Assembly: GCF_004127445.1 (NCBI RefSeq)
Contig: NZ_QEXM01000022.1
Coordinates: 124,001 to 188,000 of the forward strand
Direction of reading: 5' to 3'
Source of the DNA: Streptomyces alfalfae
GTDB lineage: Bacteria > Actinomycetota > Actinomycetes > Streptomycetales > Streptomycetaceae
DNA length: 64,000 nucleotides
The translations under genes and the position numbers were made by a program. Shown piece by piece: positions 35,227-42,507 of this stretch. Position 1 is the stretch's first letter, and each line of letters opens with the position of its first letter. The notes under the pieces were generated by a model, which worked only from the letters and a program-made list of their open reading frames with translations, was not told the DNA's origin and searched no databases.

Positions 35227-36288
35227 TCAGCGGGGCAGCCACCAGCGGGCCTTGTAGATCCCGCCGTCCACCAGCTCGAAGCGGCTCTCGGGCCGGTGGA
35301 CACTCACCGTGGTCGTCCACCACGTCTCGCCCAGTCCGCTCTCGGGCGACGCGGTCACGACCTGCCCGGTGCGCGGGTCGTCGCCGACGCACTTCACCGA
35401 CTTGCGGGAGATCAGCTCGGCCCCCGCGAAGTCCCGCAGGAAGACGCGGCGGGCGGTGTCGTACTGGAACACCGCCGCGTTCGTCGTCACCCAGAGCCGC
35501 CCGGGCCGCCGCGCCACGGGGAAGAGGTCGTGCCCGCCGGGCGTCCGGCCCGGCGTCCCCACCGGCAGCCCGATCGCCGAGGTCCGCCTCAGCGCGGGCC
35601 GCGCGGGGGTCCCGCCCACCTCGTACGCCACCAGCTCGTCGTCGCCGATCGCCCACAGCATCCGCCGGGAGCCGTCCCAGTGCAGCCCGTGCGCGCCCTT
35701 GAGCGCGGCCTCGGCGTACCGCGTGGCCCGCGGGCCCTGCGACGCCGCGTACAGCCGGACGATCGCGCCCGTGCTGCACGCGACGGCCACGTTGCCGTCG
35801 GGCAGGATCTCGGCGCTGTGCGGGTTGAAGAGGTCGTCGCCGGGTCCGATCGCCGTGCCCCAGTACCGCTCGCCCGAGGGGTGGGCGACGACGGCGACGA
35901 AGCCGAACGACGCCGTCGTCAGGACGTAGGTACGCCCACGGTGCCTCCGCGCCTTCGACTCGCTCGGATAGACCCAGCTCACGTCCGGCGCGAGGTCCGC
36001 GTAGTCCGGGTCCTTGAGCGGCGAGAACTGCCACCGCACGACGGAGGGGTCGGCGGCCGGGTCCCAGACGCGCCGCCGGGGGTCGAGGACGAGGAGCCGC
36101 CGCGTCGCCTGCTCGGTGAGGAGCACGGGCGGCGTGACGTCTGGCCCGCCCGCGCCGTACGCCTCCGCGGGGCCCAGCGCGGCCACCGCCCCCGCGCCCG
36201 CCGCGCCGAGCAGCAAGGCCCGCCGGGACGGCGCGAACTGCGGTGCGGCGGCAGCCGCTGTGGTGGTCTTCGACGACACGACGGACAT
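35227..36288 (-). CDS. Tat-exported propeller-like protein (DUF6528-type)
   Basis: A 353-residue secreted protein. ATG 36288 gives MSVVSSKTT and a twin-arginine signal (SRRALLLGAAGAGAVAALG, about residues 22-40); further upstream starts have no ribosome site. The mature part contains repeated short beta segments (LLVLDPRRRVW, 'AEILPDGNVAVACSTGA', HGLHWDGSRRMLWAIGDDE) typical of a six-bladed propeller. I recall this family as DUF6528 in Streptomyces. No catalytic residues are identifiable. A carbohydrate- or cell-wall-related function is only a guess. Confidence 0.8.
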   Translation of the reverse strand: MSVVSSKTTTAAAAAPQFAPSRRALLLGAAGAGAVAALGPAEAYGAGGPDVTPPVLLTEQATRRLLVLDPRRRVWDPAADPSVVRWQFSPLKDPDYADLAPDVSWVYPSESKARRHRGRTYVLTTASFGFVAVVAHPSGERYWGTAIGPGDDLFNPHSAEILPDGNVAVACSTGAIVRLYAASQGPRATRYAEAALKGAHGLHWDGSRRMLWAIGDDELVAYEVGGTPARPALRRTSAIGLPVGTPGRTPGGHDLFPVARRPGRLWVTTNAAVFQYDTARRVFLRDFAGAELISRKSVKCVGDDPRTGQVVTASPESGLGETWWTTTVSVHRPESRFELVDGGIYKARWWLPR

Positions 36289-36427
36289 GAAGTCCCCCCG
36301 AACCCGACGGCAGTTGGGCATGACGCGACCGCAATCTGCCATGCCCCAAGGGCCCGGGACAGCCCTCTGCCGGACTTTATGACCGCGCGCCGCTCCCAGC
36401 ACGGGCGGCACGCGGCACAACGGCCCG

Positions 36428-36559
36428 CTACAGGTCGTAGACCACCGTCACGGGCGCATGGTCGCTCCACCGCTCGCCGTGCGTCGCGGCCCGCTCCACG
36501 AACGCCTTGACCGCGCGCCCGGCGAGGCCCTCCGTGGCGACGTGGTAGTCGATCCGCCA
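36428..36559 (-). pseudogene. xth: Stranded original 3' end of xth (exonuclease III)
   Basis: About 44 codons encoding GWRIDYHVATEGL through ERWSDHAPVTVVYDL and a stop. This corresponds to the C-terminus of the full xth gene at 40160-40951 (GWRIDLVCTTPEL to DRWSDHAPVTAVFDI) but with host-like GC-rich codons. It has no start and no upstream part. It is the chromosomal tail cut off when the serine-integrase element inserted; the 12-bp core at 36548-36559 marks the junction. Confidence 0.9.
36548..36559. other. Left attachment-site core
   Basis: GTCGATCCGCCA, identical to the right core. It lies 34 bases upstream of the integrase start, the usual placement for large serine integrases. Confidence 0.75.
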
Positions 36560-36593
36560 TCCGGTCGCAACAGAGCCAACTACGCTGCCGAGC

Positions 36594-38180
36594 ATGAACC
36601 AATTAAGGGCGCTCAGCGCCATTCGGCTCTCGGTCAGGACAGACGAGACGACGTCTCCGGGTCGTCAGCGTGCGGCCAACTCCAACGAAGCGGCACGCCG
36701 TGGCGCTGTCATCGTGGGTGAAGCTGAGGACCTGGACGTATCAGCCACGAAGACGACTCCGTTCAACCGGCCGGAGCTGGGTGCCTGGCTTGCTCGCCCA
36801 GACGACTTCGACATGATCATCTGGTGGCGCATGGACCGCGCGGTCCGATCCATGGCCGACATGGCGGAGCTGGGCCGCTGGGCGAAGGACCACGGGAAGC
36901 TCCTCGTGTTCGCCGAAGGCCCTGGCGGCGCTCCGCTGGAGCTGGACATGCGGACAGTGTCGCCCGTCTCGGAACTCATCATGATGATGTTGGCCTTCAG
37001 TGCGCAGATGGAGGCACTAGCCATCAAGGAGCGCGTAACCGGCGCCATGGCTGCTCTCCGCACGCAAGGCCGATACTCCGGCGGCCTCGTCCCGTACGGG
37101 TACGGGAAGGTGAAGAACCCTGATGGCGAGGGCTTCAAGCTGGCTCCCGACCCGGAGGCCGTGAAGGTCCTGTCCGGCATCATCCGAGACGTCTTGGACG
37201 GCCAGTCCCTCACCGCCGTGGCCATGGCCCTGAACGAGGCCGGGACCCTGGTCCCCCGCGACTACCAGGCCGTGAAGGCTGGCCGCGAGCCTGGCGGCAT
37301 GCGCGCCGGTCGTCGTCACGACCGCTTCAAGTGGACGGCGGGAACCCTGTCCAAGGTGCTCCGGTCCCCCGCGCTGATGGGGCACCGCATCCACAACGGG
37401 AAGCCGGTCCGCGACCGCGACGGGAAAGAAGTCCTGATCGGTGAACCCGTTCTGACGCGGGAGGAGTTCAACATCCTCCAGGACCACATGGGCACGCTGA
37501 CGCCCCAGAAGAACCGGACCCGCAAGGACACCCAGGCCATGCTCCTGGGCGTCGCGAAGTGCCGTGGCTGCGGCGGCAATCTGTACCTATCGAAGCGGGC
37601 CGGAGGCAGTGATTACAACTGTCGCGCAACGGCGCGGGGTGAACGCTGCCAGGCCCCCGCCGGCATCCGCGCTGACTGGCTGGAGAAGTACGTGGAGGAG
37701 GAGTTCCTGGTCCGGCTCGGCCACTTCCAGATGACGAAGGTCATCACGCACAAGGGATACGACCCGACCCCGGAGCTTCGGGAGGTACAGGAGGAGATGC
37801 GCGCCCTGCTCGCCGTCAAGGGCTCCCTTGGGGGTTCCCGCGCCGCCGAAGCCATCTGGACGGAGGAGGTGGCCGCGCTGGGACGCCGCTTGGATGCCCT
37901 GGAGTCGACGCCCCGCACAGAAGCCCGTACAGAAGTCGTAGAGACGGGCGAGACGTACGCCAGCTACTGGGCGCGGCATGACGCCGCTGGCCGCCGTCAA
38001 CTCCTCCTGGACGCTGGAGCCCGCGCGACCGTGGCAAAGGGGCGTTCAGGCGGAGGGGCTGAGCGGCTGAAGGGCCCAGACCCGGAGCGGCTGGCGTTCA
38101 CGATCGGGGCTCATCAGGACCCGGAAGCGGCGGCACTCGAAGCCGTGGAAGAGGAGGAGCGCCAAGCGCATCTCGACTGA
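36594..38180 (+). CDS. Large serine recombinase (integrase)
   Basis: A 528-residue site-specific recombinase. The resolvase/invertase catalytic domain (about 1-150) has the nucleophile Ser in AIRLSVRTDETTSPGRQ, then 'WWRMDRAVRSMADMAELG' and the 'LIMMMLAFSAQMEALAIKERV' helix E. A recombinase domain follows (about 175-290, 'PYGYGKVKNPDGEGFKL'), then a zinc ribbon with four Cys (CRGCGGNL ... NCRATARGERC, about 323-355) and a C-terminal coiled-coil motif (about 385-440). All parts appear intact. Its position at the left core and the split xth gene identify xth as its target. The ribosome site is weak. Confidence 0.95.
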   Translation: MNQLRALSAIRLSVRTDETTSPGRQRAANSNEAARRGAVIVGEAEDLDVSATKTTPFNRPELGAWLARPDDFDMIIWWRMDRAVRSMADMAELGRWAKDHGKLLVFAEGPGGAPLELDMRTVSPVSELIMMMLAFSAQMEALAIKERVTGAMAALRTQGRYSGGLVPYGYGKVKNPDGEGFKLAPDPEAVKVLSGIIRDVLDGQSLTAVAMALNEAGTLVPRDYQAVKAGREPGGMRAGRRHDRFKWTAGTLSKVLRSPALMGHRIHNGKPVRDRDGKEVLIGEPVLTREEFNILQDHMGTLTPQKNRTRKDTQAMLLGVAKCRGCGGNLYLSKRAGGSDYNCRATARGERCQAPAGIRADWLEKYVEEEFLVRLGHFQMTKVITHKGYDPTPELREVQEEMRALLAVKGSLGGSRAAEAIWTEEVAALGRRLDALESTPRTEARTEVVETGETYASYWARHDAAGRRQLLLDAGARATVAKGRSGGGAERLKGPDPERLAFTIGAHQDPEAAALEAVEEEERQAHLD

Positions 38181-38277
38181 GACGAGGACAGCGCTACAAC
38201 ACCATCAGGCGCCCGTCCGGCCGGATCTTGGCGGATGTAGACCGGACTGGCGTCCTCTCGCAAGAGGAGTCACCATC

Positions 38278-38589
38278 ATGCCCTACGCAGCGATGACCAG
38301 AACCGCACCCAGCACCACGTCAGAGCACGGTTTCCGCGTCCACGTGCTTCCCGATACGCCGGCAGAGCACGTCCTTCGGGTTCAGGAACTCTTGGAACTT
38401 CAGCGCATGGCACGCAAGCTTTGGGACCTGATCTTGAGCGGTCAGGGAACCGACCGCATGCGCACACGTGTGGAGCGCCTGGAGGCAGCGCAAGCCGCGC
38501 TGATGGGTGCGCCGGAGTTGTTCGCACAGTGTGGCTCATGCGGCCACATGCCCGACGCGCCGCCAGAGGCGTTGCCTGTCGCCGCCTGA
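38278..38589 (+). CDS. Small protein of unknown function in the xth element
   Basis: A 103-residue protein with a good AGGAG ribosome site 8 bases before ATG 38278. The central part is helical ('AEHVLRVQELLELQRMARKLWDLIL'), followed by a second helix (VERLEAAQAALMGAPELF) and one CxxC (CGSCGHM). I do not recognise the family. Codon use is less GC-biased than the flanking chromosome, in line with element origin. A recombination directionality factor is one possibility given its place after the integrase, but there is no sequence support for it. Confidence 0.65.
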   Translation: MPYAAMTRTAPSTTSEHGFRVHVLPDTPAEHVLRVQELLELQRMARKLWDLILSGQGTDRMRTRVERLEAAQAALMGAPELFAQCGSCGHMPDAPPEALPVAA

Positions 38590-39088
38590 TGAGGGCCACC
38601 GCGGGCGCCTGAGAGCAGCGGCGAGACAGACAGGGGTCGGCCCATCGGTCGGCCCCTCTGCCGTTCCTGGGGTCACGGGGAGCCGTAGACCGATGGGCCG
38701 TCACGTTTCGTCGCATCGTCGGCGGAGCGGCCGCGCCTCTGCTGACCTGGGAAAACAGCGGAAAGACTCTATTTTTGTTACGTAATCTGAAAAAAACTAC
38801 TATCTAGTGTTCTTCCTCAGAGGCTGTCTCTCTTCGGCTTACCCCTCCACAGCCGAAGCTTCTCGGATTACGTAACTAGGGCCGATGCCAGCCGCCCCGC
38901 CGCTGCCTCCGCCCGCAGGCCCAGCGAGCCCCACACGGGCCCCTGACGGCCCCGGAACGCCTCCGCGGCAACACGGTTCCACCGTCAGGCTCCCTGCCCG
39001 TCCAGGGCGCGCACAGGCACTCCAGGGCGACGTTCTGTCCCGCCTTCGTGAACGCACGGCCCCGGCCAGGTTCTCCACCTAGCGCCTA
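38590..39088. other. Non-coding AT-rich stretch within the element
   Basis: No convincing gene. It includes the lowest-GC part of the element (38770-38815, with A/T runs), a spaced inverted repeat, and a hairpin (CTTCGGCT 38832-38839 with AGCCGAAG 38851-38858). Frames in 38885-39082 are low-complexity. Confidence 0.6.
38777..38876. repeat. 11-bp inverted repeat flanking an AT-rich segment
   Basis: GTTACGTAATC (38777-38787) and GATTACGTAAC (38866-38876) are exact reverse complements. Each contains the 8-bp palindrome TTACGTAA. Between them lies a second 8-bp-stem hairpin. The arrangement resembles paired operator or recombination-accessory sites. Confidence 0.7.
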
Positions 39089-39385
39089 GGTGACGCCGAG
39101 ACCCAGGCCGAACAACTCGACCGGCTCCTGTCAGCGGGCACCGCGCCTAACGTCAGCGTGGGAGTAGTCCCTACTCGCCTTCGCCGGCCGCGCATGCCCG
39201 TAGAAGGGTTCTGGATCTTCGACACAGCACAGGTGAACGTGGAGCTGATTTCGGGTCACCTCACCATCACCCAACCCAGCGAAGTCAAGGCGTACGTTGA
39301 CGCGTTCGCCACGCTCGACGATATGGCGGTGTACGGAGACAGGGCGCAAGCACTGATCACACGCGCCCGTGATGCATTGCTCTAA
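39089..39385 (+). pseudogene. C-terminal remnant of a DUF5753 (Scr1-type) regulator
   Basis: The frame from 39089 encodes 'GDAETQAEQLDRLL', then VSVGVVPTRLRRP, MPVEGFWIFDT, VELISGHLTITQPSEV and YVDAFATLDDMAVYG, ending ALITRARDALL. This is the pattern of the DUF5753 domain that follows an XRE HTH in Streptomyces regulators of the Scr1 type. The HTH half is absent: a TAG stop at 39080 and low-complexity sequence lie upstream. A GTG at 39158 could start a 75-residue product, but it has no clear ribosome site. Confidence 0.65.
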
Positions 39386-39475
39386 TCCGCGTGCAATCCT
39401 GCGCAGTCGACTACGTGTCGACGTCTCTCCGTTCCTAGCTTGGTTGGCACCGGCCCACGTGAAGGGGATGAGGCC

Positions 39476-39841
39476 ATGCAAGCGTCTGGTAGCGGCCTGC
39501 CGACGGAAACGGCGAAGACGCTGGAGCGGGTCAGGGAGCGAGGCGACACACGACTACTGCCCTGGAAGACCGAGTCAGGGAAGGAGTGTCTCCTCAGCAC
39601 AGACGACCCCGCGGGGCCGCTGTCACGCATCGCGGACGCCCTGGAAGAGAAGCAGATTGAAGCGGCTGGGCATGTCCTGGAAGCGGCCATTTCGACACTG
39701 ACCAACCCGCTGTCTCCTCGTTCTGAGATCGAATACATGAGCCGTCGCCTGGTGGAGGTTCTGGCCGACGTCATGCGCATCGCAGAGTCCCGCCGGCTGC
39801 GGCTTCCGGCCACTGCAAGTCAGCGGGCGGAGGACAAGTAA
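39476..39841 (+). CDS. Small protein of unknown function
   Basis: A 121-residue protein from ATG 39476 (AAGGGGATGAGG upstream). It is mostly helical and charged ('LSRIADALEEKQIEAAGHVLEAA', 'MSRRLVEVLADVMRIAESRRLRLP'). The stop overlaps the start of the next gene (TAATG). Genes of this look accompany DUF5753-XRE regulators in Streptomyces, which fits the remnant just upstream. No known fold is recognised. Confidence 0.65.
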   Translation: MQASGSGLPTETAKTLERVRERGDTRLLPWKTESGKECLLSTDDPAGPLSRIADALEEKQIEAAGHVLEAAISTLTNPLSPRSEIEYMSRRLVEVLADVMRIAESRRLRLPATASQRAEDK

Positions 39842-40072
39842 TGGCTGTCCGCTCCCTGTACCGCTACGTCCGTCACCGGATCAGGCACATTCCCAGCGAA
39901 GGAGTCCAGTACCTGGGCATCTGCACACGCGATGGACGCGGACAGGACTCCGACCCGCAAAGGGAGGAGACCGCGGCCCAAGACTGGATGCTGAAGCATG
40001 CTGGGATGACTGGACACCAGCTTTTTCCTCCGCATGGTCGTGACCGACTACGCGCAAGTCTTCCGGGACTGA
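39841..40072 (+). pseudogene. DUF7848-like small gene with a 1-base frameshift
   Basis: It starts MAVRSLYRYVRHRIRH and continues through AAQDWMLKHAGMTGHQLF, typical of the small DUF7848-like Streptomyces proteins. At the five-T run 40022-40026 the frame is lost. With one T fewer, the sequence continues LRMVVTDYAQVFRD and stops at 40070-40072, an appropriate C-terminus. In the unshifted frame the ORF runs on into unrelated sequence and antisense xth. Either a genuine homopolymer mutation or an assembly error. Confidence 0.7.
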
Positions 40073-40088
40073 CAGGCGCCCCAATACT

Positions 40089-40130
40089 GCCCCTGCCGTG
40101 TGTGGGACCCCCGAGGCGCACGGCAGGGGC
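40089..40130 (+). terminator. Intrinsic terminator with T-tract
   Basis: GCCCCTGCCGTG (40089-40100) pairs with CACGGCAGGGGC (40119-40130) across 18 bases, then TTTC. It ends the rightward element transcripts before the convergent xth gene. Confidence 0.85.
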
Positions 40131-40159
40131 TTTCATGTGTCCAAGGTCACATGACTCTC

Positions 40160-40951
40160 TCAGATATCGAACACCGCAGTCACGGGCGCATGGTCTGACC
40201 AGCGGTCTCCGTGCGAAGCGGGACGCTCGACGTACGCCTTCACAGCACGCTTGGCAAGTTCAGGCGTTGTGCAAACTAGGTCGATCCGCCAGCCCGTGTC
40301 GTTGTCGAAGGCGCGCCCGCGGTAGGACCACCAGGAGTAGGGGCCCTCGACGCCGGGGTGCTGCTCGCGGACCACGTCCACGTACTCCTCGAAGACCTCG
40401 TCCATCCAGGCCCGCTCCTCGGGCAGGAAGCCGGAGTTCTTCTTGTTGCCCTTCCAGTTCTTGAGGTCGGCCTCCCGGTGGGCGATGTTCCAGTCGCCGC
40501 AGACGACGACGTGGCGTCCCTCGGCGGCGGCCCGCGCCTTGAGCTCCTTCAGGTACACGAGGAACTCCGCCATGAACCGGACCTTCTCGTCCTGCCGCTC
40601 GGTGCCGACCTCGCCGGAGGGCAGATACAGGCTGGCGACGGTGACGCCCGGCAGGTCCGCCTCCACGTACCGCCCGCTGCCGTCGAACTCCGCCGAACCG
40701 AAGCCGACCCGCACCCGGTCCGGCTCGCGGCGCGTGTACAGGGAGACCCCGGCCCGCCCCTTCGCCGCGGCGGGCGCGTGCACGACGTGCCACCCCTCGG
40801 GCTCACGGACGCCGTCGGGCAGCTGCTGCGGCTCGGCGCGCACCTCTTGCAGGCACAGCACGTCGGCGGCGGTCTCGGCGAGCCACTCGACGAAGCCCTT
40901 CTTGGCCGCGGCACGCAGGCCGTTCACATTCACAGAGGTCACTGTCAGCAC
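40160..40951 (-). CDS. xth: Exodeoxyribonuclease III with element-supplied C-terminus
   Basis: A 263-residue Mg-dependent AP endonuclease/3'-5' exonuclease for base-excision repair. EEP-family motifs are intact: NVNGLRAA (Asn, residues 8-15), LCLQEVR (Glu, about 33-39), the GRYVEADLPG strand, VVVCGDWNIAH (Asp/Asn, about 145-155), 'AWMDEVFEEYVD', and RWSDHAPV (Asp-His, about 249-256). Codons from about 40292 upward are host-like. The last 40 codons (40160-40279), downstream of the 12-bp core, are from the element and differ from the native tail at 36428 in many residues while keeping the Ser-Asp-His motif. Confidence 0.95.
   Translation of the reverse strand: MLTVTSVNVNGLRAAAKKGFVEWLAETAADVLCLQEVRAEPQQLPDGVREPEGWHVVHAPAAAKGRAGVSLYTRREPDRVRVGFGSAEFDGSGRYVEADLPGVTVASLYLPSGEVGTERQDEKVRFMAEFLVYLKELKARAAAEGRHVVVCGDWNIAHREADLKNWKGNKKNSGFLPEERAWMDEVFEEYVDVVREQHPGVEGPYSWWSYRGRAFDNDTGWRIDLVCTTPELAKRAVKAYVERPASHGDRWSDHAPVTAVFDI
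40280..40291. other. Right attachment-site core
   Basis: GTCGATCCGCCA inside the xth coding region (codons for GWRID), identical to the left core at 36548-36559. Flanking bases diverge on both sides. Confidence 0.75.
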
Positions 40952-41084
40952 ACCACTCGCCTACTCTCCTCGGCCTCTTCCCGTCCTGGGGCCAGAGGTC
41001 AGGCTGTCATACGGTGTCGCCGCACCAACGGGCACACTGGATGACCGATACCCCTTATTGCCGCATAGAAGTACGATACCTCGC

Positions 41085-41612
41085 ATGACTATCCAAGACG
41101 CCCAGGGCGCGACGGCCCCCGCCGCACCCGCTGTCCACCTGCGCACGGTCACCTTCGCGCACCCCGACGCCGTCGCGCTCAACGACCGCGTCCAGCTCGA
41201 ATATGCGGAGCGCTACGGCGACGAGGGCGACGTCACGTTCCTCGACCCGTCCATGTTCGAGCCGCCCCGCGGGCTGTACGTCATCGCGTACGACGAGAAC
41301 GGCACCCCGCTGGCCACCGGCGGCTGGCGCTCGATGGACGCGGACGGCGAGGGCTACTCCGACGGCGACGCGGAGCTGAAGCGGATGTACGTCACCCCGG
41401 AGGCCCGCGGCCTCGGCCTCGCGCGCCGCATCCTGGCCGTCCTCGAACAGGACGCGAGGGACGCCGGCCGCACCCGCATGGTCCTGGAGACGGGCACGAA
41501 GCAGCCCGAGGCGATATCCCTCTACACCTCCACCGGCTACACCCCCGCCCCCAGCAAGTTCGGCCACTACCGCTTCGACGACCTGAGCCTCTGCTACGAG
41601 AAGCCGCTGTAA
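41085..41612 (+). CDS. GNAT family N-acetyltransferase
   Basis: A 175-residue acetyltransferase from ATG 41085. The acetyl-CoA binding signature is at about 110-135: 'AELKRMYVTPEARGLGLARRILAVLE' (R/Q-x-x-G-x-G/A as RGLGLA). It continues through LETGTKQPEAISLYTSTGYTP, a standard GNAT beta5-alpha4 region. The substrate is unknown. It is divergent from xth and ends in a strong terminator, marking the chromosome side of the following defence island. Confidence 0.9.
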   Translation: MTIQDAQGATAPAAPAVHLRTVTFAHPDAVALNDRVQLEYAERYGDEGDVTFLDPSMFEPPRGLYVIAYDENGTPLATGGWRSMDADGEGYSDGDAELKRMYVTPEARGLGLARRILAVLEQDARDAGRTRMVLETGTKQPEAISLYTSTGYTPAPSKFGHYRFDDLSLCYEKPL

Positions 41613-41639
41613 CCCGAGAACGCGCGGGGGCAACGCAAA

Positions 41640-41672
41640 GATCCCGCCCGGTTCGATGAACCGGGCGGGATC
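41640..41672 (+). terminator. Perfect 15-bp hairpin terminator
   Basis: GATCCCGCCCGGTTC (41640-41654), loop GAT, then GAACCGGGCGGGATC (41658-41672), 27 bases after the GNAT stop codon. Confidence 0.9.
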
Positions 41673-41792
41673 TCATGTGCAGTGGGCCGTTCGCGGGTGG
41701 GTCTGACCTGGATCTACAGAAGCGTTGCGTAGACCCTCCCCATCACTTGGAAGATCATTTCCCGACTGTTTGCGTGATGCACACACAGGCAC

Positions 41793-42302
41793 CTACCTGA
41801 TTGACGGAACGGCCTCGCCCCGGATCCGAAGCGCCCGCGGATGCCCCCGAGACGCGAGCACCTCCACCACCTTGCCCACGGCCGCGTCGACGGCCTCGTG
41901 CTCCCAGAGCCGCAAGGGCACCCACCCCAATCGGACGAGATGGGCATCGGTGTCCGCGTCCCGCCGGACATTGCCCTCAAGCTTCTCCCGCCACCACTCC
42001 CGGTTGTGCACCGGCGCGTGCTGGTGTTGCGGGCAGGCGTGCCAGAAGCAGCCCTGGACGAACACCGCCGTCTGCCACTTCACGAACGTGACGTCCGCAC
42101 GGCGTCGACGCATTATCGGAATCGGCAGGTCCACGTGATAGCGAAAGCCCAGTGCGTGTAGCGCTCGCCTCAGAGCCAGTTCAGGCACCGTACCCCTGCT
42201 GCGTTGCGCCAGCATCACCCGCTGAACACTGGAATCCCTCGGGACCGGCAGCTCCAAGGCAACTTCCGTTCGATCACATGGCGGCCACGTTTGCGTCACC
42301 AT
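41793..42302 (-). CDS. vsr: Very short patch repair-type endonuclease
   Basis: A 169-residue Vsr-family nuclease of the PD-(D/E)xK-like fold, which nicks at T:G mismatches arising from deaminated 5-methylcytosine. Seen are 'RSRGTVPELALRRALHALGFRY' (N-terminal helices), ADVTFVKWQTAVFVQGCFWHAC (catalytic Asp, then the zinc/active-site CFWHxC), 'REWWREKLEGNVRRDADTD' and LGWVPLRLWEHE. All are family hallmarks. No cytosine methyltransferase gene is in the window. It lies 205 bases downstream of the large ATPase gene on the same strand, at the end of the defence operon, with its own AT-rich upstream region (42303-42350). Confidence 0.9.
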   Translation of the reverse strand: MVTQTWPPCDRTEVALELPVPRDSSVQRVMLAQRSRGTVPELALRRALHALGFRYHVDLPIPIMRRRRADVTFVKWQTAVFVQGCFWHACPQHQHAPVHNREWWREKLEGNVRRDADTDAHLVRLGWVPLRLWEHEAVDAAVGKVVEVLASRGHPRALRIRGEAVPSIR

Positions 42303-42507
42303 TAGTTACCGTGCCGACTTCACTCCTATAAAAATCAATGATGGGTGACCTCCGGGCAGTGTTTCGGCTTTACTCCCTGCAACTCGGAAAAGCGAGGCAC
42401 CGGATCCAGAAGAATGTAGCTCGCCGCTTTTCTACTGAAGACCAGCCGCAAGCAACCCGCACTCTAAAGAGCAGCTCGCGTGGAGCCGCCATGACCGCCG
42501 ACAAGTC

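Larger units (their letters stand above)
36548..40291. mobile_element. 3.7-kb serine-integrase element inserted in xth
   Basis: The element is bounded by the direct 12-bp core GTCGATCCGCCA at 36548-36559 and 40280-40291. Outside the left core is the native xth tail, and outside the right core is the native xth body. Between them lie a large serine integrase next to the left junction, small genes and decayed genes of lower GC than the flanks, and a replacement xth 3' end at the right junction. No replication, transfer or capsid genes are present, so it looks like a reduced or remnant integrative element. Confidence 0.85.

Noticed and set aside
36548..40291. tRNA-targeted integrative plasmid (AICE)
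   Set aside because: No tRNA gene at the junctions, no Rep or Tra genes, and the integrase is a serine rather than a tyrosine recombinase.
41699..41736. Hairpin downstream of vsr
   Set aside because: GGGTCT/AGACCC gives only a 6-bp stem with a 26-base loop; not convincing as a terminator.
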